From assembly GCA_002423435.1 (NCBI GenBank), contig DIWE01000028.1, forward strand, positions 62,001 through 126,000: 64,000 nt of DNA, written 5' to 3'. This document shows, in pieces, positions 7,799 to 17,625 of the stretch. The DNA is from Clostridiales bacterium UBA6114. GTDB taxonomy: Bacteria; Bacillota; Clostridia; Oscillospirales; Butyricicoccaceae. A model generated the notes under the pieces. That model had not been told where the DNA came from. It made no database searches and worked only from the letters and a program-made list of their open reading frames with translations. Every line of letters begins with the position of its first letter. The stretch's first letter is position 1. The position numbers and the translations under genes are program-made.

Positions 7799-10141
7799 AT
7801 GAAGAAAATTGCTTTGCTTGGCATTTTGCTTGCGCTGACCATATTTACCCTTGGTTCGCTCGGCATAACGGCGCTTAAGGAAGACGACGCGCAACCCTCC
7901 CCCGTGACGGCCGACTTGACGCTTGTCGTCGGCAGCCCGCTGGTTTTGTCGGAAGGGACCGTAAAACGGCTTGATTCCGATAATCCCGCCCTCGCGCCGA
8001 AGGTTGTAAAAAGGCATACTCTCGTGCCGCTTCGCGCTTTTTCCGAGCATTTCGGGGCACAGGTGAGCTACGACGGAGACAAACAGGAAGCCACCATCCT
8101 GTATAACGGGAAAAAAGCCGTTTTCGGAGCGGGAAAGCTCAGCTTTTTCTTCGACGAAAAGGAGTATCCGCTTAAGACGCCGGCAGCGGTGTATGAGGGG
8201 AGCTTGCTTGTGCCGCTTCGCGCGGTGGCCGAGACGGTTTTCGGGCAAGTGGTGTCCTATTATTCGGGCATGATCTATGTCGGCCGGGAGGAGAAGGATA
8301 TTGAAAACGACGCGGCGTTTCAAAAAATAACCGAGCAGAAAATAGGCGAGGCGAAAAGGCCGCAGACGATTGAGGAATTAAAAGACGCGCTTCGGAAAAT
8401 CGGCGTGGACTCTTATGATATCAGGAAGAAGATGAACCAGGCGGTGGACGACGCGTCGAATAGCGCCGCGGTCGCGGCATCGGAGCCGGAGCCGGCGAGA
8501 GGCGTCGCCGGGGAGAATTATTCAAAAACCGATGCCCAGGCCGAGAAAACCGCCGGGGAGGAGTATTCGAAAACCAATATCCAGGTCGAGGGAATCGACG
8601 AGGCGGACATTGTCAAGACGGACGGGAAAAACCTGTACGTCGCCGCGAATAAGACCGTTTACATCGTTTCCGCAGACGGCGCGGACATGGCTCTCCGGTC
8701 GAAAATCGCGCTTGACGGCAATCGGTATGTAAGCGAGCTGTATGCCGACGGAGAACGGCTGATCGTGATCGGGCAGCGGTATGAGGAGGGCGGGGACGTC
8801 CATATCATGGAGAAAAAATTAGCCGCCCGGTCGATCATGGTCTACCCGTACAACAATAAAAGCAGGGTTTTCGTCTTCGTATATGATGTTTCGGCGCCGG
8901 AGTCCCCGGTAAAGATAAGGGAGCTCGAAATCGAGGGAAATCTCTCCACAAGCCGCAAAAACGGCGACTTCCTGTACGTCGTCGCGAACAAGAGCCTTTA
9001 CTCGACGGACGTCTCAAACGCGGCCGAGGGGGATATCATGCCCCTTTATAAGGACGGCGAAAACGCCGAGGAGCAGCCCGTCGGCATCGACAAGGTGATC
9101 TGCCCGCCCGTCGTTTCATACCCGACCTACGCAACGATCGCGGCGCTCGACCTATCCGATCCCGGGAAGGACGCCGCAGTCGAATCGATCCTGGGCGCGA
9201 ACCAGGAGCTGTATATGAACGCGGATTCCCTGTATCTCACCCGTTCGGAATATTTAGAGGGCGGGAGCCAGACGGTGATTACCCGTTTTTCGATCGACGG
9301 CACAAAGATCGGCTACAGCGCGTCGGGCGTTGTTTCCGGCCTCATGGAAAACCAGTTCTGGATGGATGAGAGCGACGGGTATCTGAGGGTCGCGACGACC
9401 GATACGGAAGACGGCAACAACCTGTTCGTGCTGGACGGGGGCTTAAACCCCGTCGGCAGCATCACGGGCATCGCGAAGGGCGAGCGGATCTATTCGGTGC
9501 GGTTTATCGGGGACAAAGGCTATATTGTGACCTTCCGCACGATAGATCCCCTGTTTGCGATCGACCTGTCCGACCCGTCCCATCCGGCGGTTAAGGGAGA
9601 ACTCAAAATACCCGGCTTCTCCGACTACCTGCATCCCGTCGGCGAAAACCTCCTTTTGGGGATCGGGTACGATACGAAGGAGACGTACGTCAGGGATGAA
9701 AACGGCAGGGAAACGGTCGTGGGGGTTTATCAGGGCGGAATCAAGCTCTCGCTGTTCGACGTGTCGGACATGGCAAAGCCGGTGGAAAAGGATACGTTGG
9801 TCTTGGGCGGGCAGGGCTCGTTTGCCGATGCGATGGAAAATCACAAGGCGATTATGACCGATCCCGCAAACGGCCTGATCGGTTTTGACGCGTCGCTTTA
9901 TGACGACAAAGACCGCGCGCAGAGCTTCAGCGGCGCCCTCCTGATCAAAGCCGGGGAAGACGGGCTTTCCGAGAAGGGCAGGATCGAGGCGAAGCAGGGA
10001 GAGGCCGAAGCGCCCGGGGATATGGCGTATATAAGAAGGCTCGTCTATATCGGCGACACGCTTTATTACCTCCAGGACGGCAGGGTCCGCGCGTTTGACT
10101 ACGAAACGCTCGCGGAGAAAGATTCCCTGACGCTGAAATAG
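7799..10141 (+). CDS. Exported protein with copper-amine-oxidase-like N-terminal domain and C-terminal beta-propeller domain
   Basis: A 780-residue protein with an N-terminal signal/anchor segment (residues 5-24). Residues about 40-160 contain two repeats with VPLRAFSEHFGA and VPLRAVAETVFG, typical of the stalk domain found on clostridial surface proteins. After a charged, low-complexity linker (residues about 170-260) comes a long region with ADIVKTDGKNLYVAANKTVYIV and repeated D-x-S-D-P motifs, as in the secreted beta-propeller family of Firmicutes and archaea. The function is unknown; it is probably a surface or envelope protein. A GAGAGGTG ribosome site supports the start. It stands alone with its own terminator-like hairpin downstream. 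Confidence 0.85.
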   Translation: MKKIALLGILLALTIFTLGSLGITALKEDDAQPSPVTADLTLVVGSPLVLSEGTVKRLDSDNPALAPKVVKRHTLVPLRAFSEHFGAQVSYDGDKQEATILYNGKKAVFGAGKLSFFFDEKEYPLKTPAAVYEGSLLVPLRAVAETVFGQVVSYYSGMIYVGREEKDIENDAAFQKITEQKIGEAKRPQTIEELKDALRKIGVDSYDIRKKMNQAVDDASNSAAVAASEPEPARGVAGENYSKTDAQAEKTAGEEYSKTNIQVEGIDEADIVKTDGKNLYVAANKTVYIVSADGADMALRSKIALDGNRYVSELYADGERLIVIGQRYEEGGDVHIMEKKLAARSIMVYPYNNKSRVFVFVYDVSAPESPVKIRELEIEGNLSTSRKNGDFLYVVANKSLYSTDVSNAAEGDIMPLYKDGENAEEQPVGIDKVICPPVVSYPTYATIAALDLSDPGKDAAVESILGANQELYMNADSLYLTRSEYLEGGSQTVITRFSIDGTKIGYSASGVVSGLMENQFWMDESDGYLRVATTDTEDGNNLFVLDGGLNPVGSITGIAKGERIYSVRFIGDKGYIVTFRTIDPLFAIDLSDPSHPAVKGELKIPGFSDYLHPVGENLLLGIGYDTKETYVRDENGRETVVGVYQGGIKLSLFDVSDMAKPVEKDTLVLGGQGSFADAMENHKAIMTDPANGLIGFDASLYDDKDRAQSFSGALLIKAGEDGLSEKGRIEAKQGEAEAPGDMAYIRRLVYIGDTLYYLQDGRVRAFDYETLAEKDSLTLK

Positions 10142-10162
10142 CGAATAAAAAGTCGCAAAAAT

Positions 10163-10185
10163 TCCTGATTTTTTGAAAATCAGGA
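10163..10185 (+). terminator. Probable terminator after the beta-propeller gene
   Basis: A 10-bp AT-rich inverted repeat (TCCTGATTTT and its complement) with a TTG loop lies 22 bp beyond the stop. No T-run follows, so termination strength is uncertain. Confidence 0.45.
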
Positions 10186-10336
10186 CTCAGATTCAATTAG
10201 TTTAAACAATAGGCGTAGCAGAGCTCCCTTTGACAAGGGGGCCTTTTTAGAATACCGGAAAGCACACGAAAATAGAAAAATGCTCTGAAGAGAATATAAG
10301 TATTTAAAATGTTTTATGAAAAAACGATAAAACCAT

Positions 10337-10382
10337 TTGACAATTATAAAATAAAACGTATAATATGATGTAGAACCGGTTC
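10337..10382 (+). promoter_or_regulatory. Promoter and LacI-type operator of the LacI regulator gene
   Basis: A consensus TTGACA (10337-10342) and TATAAT (10359-10364) are separated by 16 bp. The palindrome GAACCGGTTC at 10373-10382 covers the expected transcription start region. It has the CG-centred dyad typical of LacI-family operators. The same 10-mer recurs at 11465-11474, indicating autoregulation. Confidence 0.8.
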
Positions 10383-10404
10383 CATATTTTTAGGGAGTTA
10401 TACT

Positions 10405-11436
10405 ATGGCAAAAACAATTTATGATGTTGCAAAAGAAGCAGGAGTTGCCGTATCCACAGTTTCCCGGGCAATGAACAAAAGCGGATATGTGAGCGATAAA
10501 ACAAGAAAAAAAATTGAGGCTGCTATGCGCGGCTTTCAACCGAATGCATCTGCCCAAAGACTGGTAACGAAGGTTTCCAAAACAATAGCAGTTGTTTCCT
10601 CCCTTTCACCGCGGTATTTTTTTATTGAATCTGATTATTCCAAAACTTTGGCAGGGATTGTAAAGTATTCGAATTCATCGGATTACAGAATAATGCTGGA
10701 TATCGGCGGAAAGGGATTCGACTGTATCAACCTGTATAAAAAGAAAATAATCGACGCTATTATTATCATCGATGCAGGTCATGAAAACCATCTTCTGCAT
10801 GAAATCATGTCGACAAAAATCCCGTTTGTTTTATTGGGCAGCCCCAGCAGGGAGATCCAGGAACTGACATGGGTCGATGTCGACAGTACTGCCGGGGTTT
10901 TTGATGCAGTAATATATTTGATATCGCTTGGCCACAGAAATATTGCCATGATTAACGGATCAATGCATAGAGCGCCCAGCATCAATAAATATGCCGGATT
11001 CAAAAAAGCAATGGATACCGCCGGTATAAAAATCAGGCCCGAAAATATTATTAATTGCGAAGAAATTGATACTGTGAGCGGATATGAGGCAGCAAAAAAG
11101 TTACTGTCACGAGACGACCGGCCTTCAGCAATTTTCACCTATGCCGATATGGTGGCTATGGGAGTCTACAAAGCGGCAAAGGAGATCGGGCTTAAAATTC
11201 CGCAAGATGTCTCTGTTGTCGGATTTGACAATTCCGATAAATCGCAGATATGCGAGCCTGATCTGACAACTGTTGCGCAGCCGATCTATGATAAGGGATA
11301 TATGGTTTCGCGATATTTGATTGAAATGCTTCAGACTATTAACAGCTCTGAAATTTACAGGCATCATCATATTCTTTTGCCGTGCAGTCTGATCATCCGC
11401 AATTCCTGCTGCCCGCCGTCAGGGTTGCTTTTATAG
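10405..11436 (+). CDS. LacI-family transcriptional repressor
   Basis: A 343-residue regulator. Residues 1-50 form the LacI helix-turn-helix and hinge (YDVAKEAGVAVSTVSRAMN), followed by a periplasmic-binding-protein-like effector domain ending in DVSVVGFDNSDKSQ and LTTVAQP motifs of the family. AGGGAG precedes the ATG. Operators upstream of itself and upstream of 11568 make it the likely local repressor of the following organic-acid operon. The effector is presumably the operon's substrate or an intermediate. Confidence 0.93.
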   Translation: MAKTIYDVAKEAGVAVSTVSRAMNKSGYVSDKTRKKIEAAMRGFQPNASAQRLVTKVSKTIAVVSSLSPRYFFIESDYSKTLAGIVKYSNSSDYRIMLDIGGKGFDCINLYKKKIIDAIIIIDAGHENHLLHEIMSTKIPFVLLGSPSREIQELTWVDVDSTAGVFDAVIYLISLGHRNIAMINGSMHRAPSINKYAGFKKAMDTAGIKIRPENIINCEEIDTVSGYEAAKKLLSRDDRPSAIFTYADMVAMGVYKAAKEIGLKIPQDVSVVGFDNSDKSQICEPDLTTVAQPIYDKGYMVSRYLIEMLQTINSSEIYRHHHILLPCSLIIRNSCCPPSGLLL

Positions 11437-11450
11437 CGCTCTCCCTTTTT

Positions 11451-11480
11451 TTTACATGAATGTGGAACCGGTTCTATATT
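11451..11480 (+). promoter_or_regulatory. Promoter of the TAXI/MLE/LeuCD operon with a LacI-type operator between -35 and -10
   Basis: TTTACA (11451-11456) and TATATT (11475-11480) are separated by 18 bp. The palindrome GAACCGGTTC (11465-11474) fills the 3' part of the spacer. A repressor bound there would block RNA polymerase directly. The sequence is identical to the operator at the regulator's own promoter. Confidence 0.75.
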
Positions 11481-11567
11481 TGCGTTGCTCTGCAAATGGA
11501 AGTGACTTAGCTGTTGCTTTCAATTGGAGATAGGTGAGAGAATTAACTATTTAAGGAGGAGTTTGAA

Positions 11568-12665
11568 ATGAAAAAGTCGATTACAGCGCTCGTTCTGATT
11601 CTTGCATTCCTTTTGTCAATGCTTGGGTGCACATCTACCACGACTCCTGCAAACTCAAATTCGGGTTCTTCATCAGACGGTACTTCTTCCGCTGATTCTG
11701 CGGCTACGGCAGCCGGCAATCAGGAGACCAAATTCCTGTCCTTCGGTTCTTTTAACTCAGGCACGTTCCAATATATGTATGCTGCGGCATTTGCGGGATC
11801 CATAAAAAACCATGTGCCATATTTAAATTTCACCAATGAGGCAACGAGCGGAACTTCAGAAAATCTGGACTTGCTGTACAGGGGAGAAATAGGTCTTTCA
11901 GTCTCCTCACCCGAGCGTCTCTACAACGCCTATAACGGAATTGACAAGTATCAGGAAAAAGGCAAGCTCAATTGTGGAATCATGTGGTGTTTCATGCAGC
12001 AGGCATCTCTGCTTTTTGTCAAAGCGGATTCCAACATCAAGGGCTTTGGAGACCTGGCCGGTAAAAAAGTTTGTATCGGAGCCGCCGGAAGCTCGAATGA
12101 AACCAAAAATTCTTTTATTCTTGACGCTTACGGATATACGCGTAAAGACCCGGAGGGATACGAATTCAACGAGCTGCAAACCTTTTCTATCGACTATACC
12201 GAGGGTGCCAGTGCCCTGTCCGACGGAACGGTAGACGCGATCATTGCAACCCAGCCGCTTCCGGAGCCTTCTCTGTACGAGCTCGCGTTGGTTACCCCTC
12301 TTAAGGTTTACGGTCTTGATCCAGATAAATTTGAGGAAATCCGCAAGAATTACGCATGGATGTGGGACGTAAAAGTTCCGGCAGATACATATCCAGAACA
12401 GGATGCTTTAATCGAAACGCTTGGAGACCCCAATTATATTGTCGCTTCTCTTGATCTTGTGTCTGAAGAGGATGCCTACAATATGACGAAAGCCTACGTC
12501 GAAAAAATACTGCCTCAGCTTGGAGAGCAATTTGATACCGTTAAGCCTTATCTCGCGGACCCGTCCCTCCTGATGGCCAACTGGGTTATTCCGGGTCATC
12601 CGGGCGCTGTAAAATATTTTAAAGAAAAAGGCTATGACGTAAGCGTTATAGAACCAAAGGGGTAA
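11568..12665 (+). CDS. TAXI-family TRAP transporter substrate-binding lipoprotein
   Basis: A 365-residue lipoprotein (lipobox SMLGC, Cys21) with a Ser/Thr-rich spacer to about residue 55. The mature part has TAXI-family features: an early FGSFNSGTFQYMYA segment in place of the usual glycine-rich one, ATSGTSENLDLLYRGE, and FGDLAGKKVCIGAAGSS. TAXI proteins deliver ligands, often dicarboxylates or amino acids, to fused TRAP permeases, and such a permease is encoded at 13833. AAGGAGGAG precedes the ATG. It is the first gene behind the operator-bearing promoter. Confidence 0.88.
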   Translation: MKKSITALVLILAFLLSMLGCTSTTTPANSNSGSSSDGTSSADSAATAAGNQETKFLSFGSFNSGTFQYMYAAAFAGSIKNHVPYLNFTNEATSGTSENLDLLYRGEIGLSVSSPERLYNAYNGIDKYQEKGKLNCGIMWCFMQQASLLFVKADSNIKGFGDLAGKKVCIGAAGSSNETKNSFILDAYGYTRKDPEGYEFNELQTFSIDYTEGASALSDGTVDAIIATQPLPEPSLYELALVTPLKVYGLDPDKFEEIRKNYAWMWDVKVPADTYPEQDALIETLGDPNYIVASLDLVSEEDAYNMTKAYVEKILPQLGEQFDTVKPYLADPSLLMANWVIPGHPGAVKYFKEKGYDVSVIEPKG

Positions 12666-12671
12666 TCTCCA

Positions 12672-13796
12672 ATGAAAATTACCGGGATAGAAACGTTGCC
12701 CCTCCGTATCCCCTTTAAAGAAGCGTTTACCATTGCGGCTCCTTATGAAAAATCCCGCAATCACCTTGATTGCCTTGTGATAAAGATCCATACCGATGAC
12801 GGAATCTTCGGCATTGGAGAGACGCAGGCGTGGCGCAGACAGGGAAGCGCGGAGATCCTGCCGAACCTGGTCAAAACCATGAAAGAAATTTATGAACCGA
12901 TCCTGATTGGAAAATCACCCTTTCAAATCAATGAAATCATGAACCTGCTGAACTGTGCCGTCTACAACAGTCTGTACGCTCAGGCGGCCGTCGGCGACGC
13001 GCTTTACGACCTGATGGGGAAATATTATAAAGTTCCGGTATACCAGCTTCTCGGCGGCAAATGCCGCGAAAAAGTCCAGGTGGGGATTGTTGTATCCATT
13101 TCCGCAGACCCGGACGCAATGCTTTATAAAGCGCAGGAGTTTTACGAACAGGGCTACCGCTACATACGCATAAAAATCGGAATCGATCCCGACGTCGATG
13201 CCCGAAACGCAAAAGCATTTAAAGAATATTTCGGCGATCGCGTGGTGCTGCGCGCCGACGCCAACGCAGGACTCAGTTATCCGGATGCGCTACGACTGTT
13301 AAAGAAACTGGAGCCCTACGACTTTGACATGGTCGAGCAGCTGGTTTCTCTTTGGGATTTGAGGGGTATGGCGGACCTTTGCCGCCATACCAGCATCCCG
13401 ATTTCAGCGGACGAATCTTTAAGCAATATCCATTCCCTGATGGATATTATTCAGGCAAGAGCCGCCAGTATCATTCAGACCAAAACGGGGAAAAACGGCG
13501 GTATTTATTACACCAGGCAGCTTTGGACGATAGCGCATGCCGCAGGTATCCAGATTTTCCCCGGAAACCATCCGTCCACAAGTATCGCGGGCGCGTCGGT
13601 CACACATCTGTGCGCATCCTGGGCCGGGTGTATGATGGTCGGAGACTATCAGAACGGACTCTATGACGTACTTTCGGAAGACGTTGTTACGCAGCCGCTT
13701 AAGGTAAAAGACGGGTATGTCGCCGTCCCCGATCTGCCGGGTCTCGGAGTAGAACTGGACGAGGATAAAATCAGGCTGTTCAGAGCGGACTGTTAA
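12672..13796 (+). CDS. Enolase-superfamily enzyme of the muconate cycloisomerase (MLE) subgroup
   Basis: A 374-residue cytoplasmic enzyme with the N-terminal capping domain and the C-terminal barrel. Metal ligands appear as the Asp of LRADANAG, the Glu of MVEQL and the Asp of ISADES. The catalytic lysines of the MLE subgroup appear in IRIKIG (the first Lys of the usual K-x-K is Arg) and in QTKTGKNGG. This subgroup includes muconate cycloisomerases, dipeptide epimerases and o-succinylbenzoate synthases, so the exact reaction cannot be assigned. It starts 6 bp after the TAXI binding protein and is followed by its permease and LeuCD-like genes. This suggests conversion of an imported carboxylic acid. 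Confidence 0.88.
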   Translation: MKITGIETLPLRIPFKEAFTIAAPYEKSRNHLDCLVIKIHTDDGIFGIGETQAWRRQGSAEILPNLVKTMKEIYEPILIGKSPFQINEIMNLLNCAVYNSLYAQAAVGDALYDLMGKYYKVPVYQLLGGKCREKVQVGIVVSISADPDAMLYKAQEFYEQGYRYIRIKIGIDPDVDARNAKAFKEYFGDRVVLRADANAGLSYPDALRLLKKLEPYDFDMVEQLVSLWDLRGMADLCRHTSIPISADESLSNIHSLMDIIQARAASIIQTKTGKNGGIYYTRQLWTIAHAAGIQIFPGNHPSTSIAGASVTHLCASWAGCMMVGDYQNGLYDVLSEDVVTQPLKVKDGYVAVPDLPGLGVELDEDKIRLFRADC

Positions 13797-13832
13797 TTCA
13801 TCATCCAAATTGATAATTAAGAGGTATTTTTT

Positions 13833-15719
13833 ATGAATGCGCTTGAAGAAAAAAACATTCCCGGAAAGCAGCTATTCAATAAAGACAATATCACTTTGCT
13901 GCTGGGATCGTTGCTCATGGCCTTCACTTTGTGGACCTCCGCCACAAGCCCTTTGTCTCCCATGCTTCAGCGCACCATTGTACTGCTCATTATGGTTTAT
14001 ATCACATTGCTTTTTCATCCGGTTAAAAACGGGAGATACCGGGCTATCGACTGGCTGCTTACCCTGGGAGCTACCGTATCTATCGGTTATCTGATGATCA
14101 ACTGGAAGGTACTGGCGTACAGAGTAAGTTATGCTCCGGTGATGTACGAGGTCATCCTGGGCCTGTGCATCATTATTGTCATTATTGAACTGACAAGGCG
14201 CGGCGTTGGACTGCCGCTGGCGATCATTGCGGTTTTATCAATTCTATACGCAAGATTCGGAAACTATTTACCCGCCGCCTTCGCTCACAAGGGATATGAT
14301 CTCAGCCGTCTTATTTCAAACCAATATCTTACCTTTGAAGGCATTTTCGGAACAATGTTAGGCACCCTCAGCACGGTTATAGCCCCGTTTGTACTGTTTG
14401 GCTCGGTGCTGCAGGCGGTTGGCGTCGGCGATCTGATTATCGACAGCGCTTATTTGTTTGCAAGAAACTCGAAAGGCGGCCCGGCCAAAATGGCGGTTAT
14501 TGCAAGCTGCCTGTTCGGGACGATTTCCGGCAGCTCGACCTCCAATGTGATGACAACCGGATGTACTACCATACCGTTAATGAAAAACACGGGTTATGAG
14601 CGCAATTTTGCCGGCGCGGTGGAGGCTGCAGCCTCTACGGGGGGGCAAATTATGCCTCCGGTTATGGGTGTCGCGGCTTTTCTCATGTCCTATGTTACGG
14701 GAATACCCTACATAACAATAGCGATAGCTGCGCTGATCCCGGCTTTGTTTTATTATGCCGGCATCTTTATTGAGGTGGATCTGGAGGCACGAAGAATTGG
14801 GCTTAAGCCGCTGAAGGAGCGCGAAATTCCCGTTGCGTTAAAAGACGTCCTTAAACGCGCGTATCTGCTTTTTCCCTTTGTGGTTTTGGTTTACCTGATG
14901 CTTATGATGTGGTCGCCTGCAAAATCGGCATTTTGGGCTTTGGCAATTTCGCTTGTACTTGCCTGCCTCAAGAAAAGAACGCGGATTAATCTCAAAATGA
15001 TTAAAAAAATCATTTTGGATTTTGCAGCTGGCATGAAAACGGTTTCTCTTGCATGCGCAACGGCAGGTATCGTGATCGGAGCATTGAATCTGACCGGCGC
15101 CACACTTCGGCTTACCTATGCGTTTGTCGAGGTTTCACAGGGGAATCAATTGCTGCTTATGATATGCATTGCCGCTCTTTGTATCATTCTCGGCATGGGC
15201 TTGCCTACACCTGCGGCTTATTCTGTGGCCGCTGCTTTTGCGGCCCCTGCATTGGTGCAGGTAAGCATTCCTGAATTATCGGCTCACCTGTTTGTGCTTT
15301 ATTATGCCTGCCTGTCCTCCATCACGCCTCCGGTGGCGATAGCGGCCTATGCCGCCGCAGGGCTTTCCGGCGGGAGCCCGATGAAAACGGGCTGGACTTC
15401 CTGCCGCCTTGCGCTGGTTGGTTTTATCGTCCCGTTTATGTTTGTATACGGCCCCTCGCTTCTTATCGGACAGGCAGATATCCTCAGCACCGCACTCGCT
15501 TCAATTTCAGGTTTGATCGGCGTGTTCTTTTTGTCCGTGGCGACGATTGGCTATCTGAAAGCCAGAATCGGTATCGTCGAACGCATCCTGTTTGTCGTTC
15601 CGGCTATGTTTCTGATTCACCCCGGAATGCAAACGGATCTTATCGGTCTTGGGCTGGGTGCGGTTTTATTGGGCGTTCATATAATCAGATATAACAGTGC
15701 GCTTAAAACTGCAAGCTGA
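13833..15719 (+). CDS. TRAP transporter fused permease, TAXI type
   Basis: A 628-residue membrane protein with some 16-18 hydrophobic segments: a DctQ-like N-terminal quarter fused to a DctM-like body. Characteristic stretches include SGSSTSNVMTTG, GGQIMPPVMGVAAFLMSY and MGLPTPAAYSVAA. Fused permeases of this kind pair with TAXI binding proteins, here the protein encoded at 11568. An AAGAGGT ribosome site precedes the ATG. The gene sits between the MLE-type enzyme and the LeuC-like subunit in one transcription unit. Confidence 0.93.
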   Translation: MNALEEKNIPGKQLFNKDNITLLLGSLLMAFTLWTSATSPLSPMLQRTIVLLIMVYITLLFHPVKNGRYRAIDWLLTLGATVSIGYLMINWKVLAYRVSYAPVMYEVILGLCIIIVIIELTRRGVGLPLAIIAVLSILYARFGNYLPAAFAHKGYDLSRLISNQYLTFEGIFGTMLGTLSTVIAPFVLFGSVLQAVGVGDLIIDSAYLFARNSKGGPAKMAVIASCLFGTISGSSTSNVMTTGCTTIPLMKNTGYERNFAGAVEAAASTGGQIMPPVMGVAAFLMSYVTGIPYITIAIAALIPALFYYAGIFIEVDLEARRIGLKPLKEREIPVALKDVLKRAYLLFPFVVLVYLMLMMWSPAKSAFWALAISLVLACLKKRTRINLKMIKKIILDFAAGMKTVSLACATAGIVIGALNLTGATLRLTYAFVEVSQGNQLLLMICIAALCIILGMGLPTPAAYSVAAAFAAPALVQVSIPELSAHLFVLYYACLSSITPPVAIAAYAAAGLSGGSPMKTGWTSCRLALVGFIVPFMFVYGPSLLIGQADILSTALASISGLIGVFFLSVATIGYLKARIGIVERILFVVPAMFLIHPGMQTDLIGLGLGAVLLGVHIIRYNSALKTAS

Positions 15720-15769
15720 AGGCGGCGTTATCCGTCTTCCAAATTTAATATCATGGAGGAAATCTTTAA

Positions 15770-17047
15770 ATGGGAATGACAATTGCAGAAAAAGCTTTTG
15801 CAAAAGCGGCGGGGCTGGAAACGGTCCATCCCGGTCAATATGTCGACGCAAAAATTGACCGTATCATAGCGGACGAGGAGTTTTACCGCATTCATGCGGC
15901 AGCCGTTTCGGGCGGGCTCGAGGAAGGGATACCCCGTATCTGGGATAAAGACCGCTTCCATGTTATCCTTGAACACTTTCAGCCGTCGCTCAACGACATG
16001 CAGTCTGTAAGACAGCAGCATATGCGCAAGGTTGCCGAACAATATGGGGTAAAATATTTTCAGGATTCGATTTGCGGCGTAATTCACCAGATCACAGTGG
16101 AGCGATATGTGCTGCCGGGAGAATTGAGCCTCGGCGCGGATTCGCATAGCTGCATGTGGGGCGCGCTTAACTGCGTGGGCACGGGAATGGGCGAACATGA
16201 GCTTGCATACGCGATCTGTTTCGGAAAACTGTGGTTTAAGGTTCCATCTACCATTAAAATTATAATGGAAGGGAAGCTTTCCAAATGGGCAGATCCGAAG
16301 GATGTGGCATTCTATCTTTCAAAGAAATACACTGCGAGCTTTGGATTATATAAATCGCTTGAGTTCACCGGACCGGGCGCGAAAGCGATGTCCCTTTCAA
16401 ACCGAATGACGATTGCGGCCCATGCCGTTGAGCTGGGCGCAAAGTTCGGCATCTTTGAATACGACGAAAAGACCGGGGAATTCTTGGACAGGCGCACCGA
16501 GCTCCGGGACCAGTTGGAAAAAGCCGTGCCGATTGCGGCCGATCCGGATGCCCGATATGAGCAGGAAATCGTCTTAAATCTGGATGAAATTGAACCGCTT
16601 GTGGCCAAGCCCCATAATTTTGAAAACATCGGAACGCTCGACGAGGTTGCGGGCATTCCCATTCATCAGGCGCAGGTCGGTTCCTGCGCGGACGGCCGCG
16701 TTGAGGATATCAGGGCGGTGGCGGCGATCCTGAAAGGGAAAAAGGTACATAAAAACACGCGCTTATTCGTTCAGCCGGCGTCGTGGACCGTCTATCGCGA
16801 TTGCATGGCGGAGGGTTTGTTCGACATTATTCTGGAGTCCGGCGCGCAGATCCTTTCACCCGGATGCCATTTATGCCTTGGGATGCAGGGCAGGCTGGGC
16901 GACAATGAAAACTGCATCACCTGCACGACAAGGAACCATAAGGGTAGGCTCGGCGGGAAGAATTCCAATATTTATCTCGCCAACCCCAAGGTTATCGCGG
17001 CTTGCGCAATCGCAGGCGAAATTATCGATGTTCGGGAGGCTTTTTAA
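15770..17047 (+). CDS. LeuC-like large subunit of an aconitase-family (3-isopropylmalate dehydratase-type) enzyme
   Basis: A 425-residue protein of the length usual for LeuC/HacA/DmdA. Three candidate [4Fe-4S] ligands are visible: Cys in VGSCADGR and the pair in PGCHLCLGM. Other family motifs include GADSHSCMWGAL and GTGMGEHEL. Members reversibly dehydrate and hydrate 2- or 3-hydroxy-di/tricarboxylates. The gene context (TRAP importers, MLE-type enzyme, cupin, no leuA or leuB) argues for catabolism rather than leucine synthesis. Candidates are homoaconitase-like or dimethylmalate dehydratase-like activity. GGAGGA precedes the ATG. Confidence 0.9.
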   Translation: MGMTIAEKAFAKAAGLETVHPGQYVDAKIDRIIADEEFYRIHAAAVSGGLEEGIPRIWDKDRFHVILEHFQPSLNDMQSVRQQHMRKVAEQYGVKYFQDSICGVIHQITVERYVLPGELSLGADSHSCMWGALNCVGTGMGEHELAYAICFGKLWFKVPSTIKIIMEGKLSKWADPKDVAFYLSKKYTASFGLYKSLEFTGPGAKAMSLSNRMTIAAHAVELGAKFGIFEYDEKTGEFLDRRTELRDQLEKAVPIAADPDARYEQEIVLNLDEIEPLVAKPHNFENIGTLDEVAGIPIHQAQVGSCADGRVEDIRAVAAILKGKKVHKNTRLFVQPASWTVYRDCMAEGLFDIILESGAQILSPGCHLCLGMQGRLGDNENCITCTTRNHKGRLGGKNSNIYLANPKVIAACAIAGEIIDVREAF

Positions 17048-17048
17048 G

Positions 17049-17576
17049 ATGGATATGATTATAAAAGGAAAAGCATACAAATTCGGCGATAATATCGATA
17101 CCGACATTTTGGCCCCCGGCCTTACCGCGTCCTTTGGCCTGGCTGACGCAAGCGAGATGGAGGATGTGAAGACGCATGCCTTTGAACAGATCCGGCCGGA
17201 TTTCTATAAGGAAGTGATACCTGGCTCTATTCTGATTGCCGGGAGGAATTTCGGCTTCGGCTCACACAGAGAACATGCCACGACCGTTATCGAATATCTC
17301 GGATTTAAGATTATCATCGCGGATTCGGTGGCGCGTTTGTATCAACGCAACTCCTTTGCAATCGGATTCCCGGTTTTGGAGGTCCCGGGCATCACAAAAA
17401 TGGTTGAAGAAGGAGATGAACTGGAAATTAACCTGGCCAACTGCAGTATTAAGAACTTTCGGACCGGCAATACAATTTCCATCGAACCGTTATCTGAAAT
17501 CGCTCAGGAGATCATTGAGGCAGGCGGGATCATCGAACATATGAAAAATACGCTGGAGAAGGAAAAAAACGCTTAG
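17049..17576 (+). CDS. LeuD-like small subunit of the aconitase-family dehydratase
   Basis: A 175-residue protein, the normal LeuD length. The start is the ATG at 17049 behind GGGAGG, one base after the leuC-like stop. It has the small-subunit signature NFGFGSHREHA and the swivelling-domain segment YQRNSFAIGFPV. It forms the second half of the active site with the preceding large subunit. The tight spacing suggests co-translation of the two subunits. Confidence 0.92.
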   Translation: MDMIIKGKAYKFGDNIDTDILAPGLTASFGLADASEMEDVKTHAFEQIRPDFYKEVIPGSILIAGRNFGFGSHREHATTVIEYLGFKIIIADSVARLYQRNSFAIGFPVLEVPGITKMVEEGDELEINLANCSIKNFRTGNTISIEPLSEIAQEIIEAGGIIEHMKNTLEKEKNA

Positions 17577-17625
17577 ATTAAAATCAAGACCCAATAGTAA
17601 ATTTTTTATGGCAGGAGGACTTTTA

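Noticed and set aside
15770..17576. Leucine biosynthesis genes leuC and leuD
   Set aside because: The subunits belong to that family, but no leuA or leuB is near and the genes lie within a catabolic operon with TRAP importers, so gene symbols were not given.
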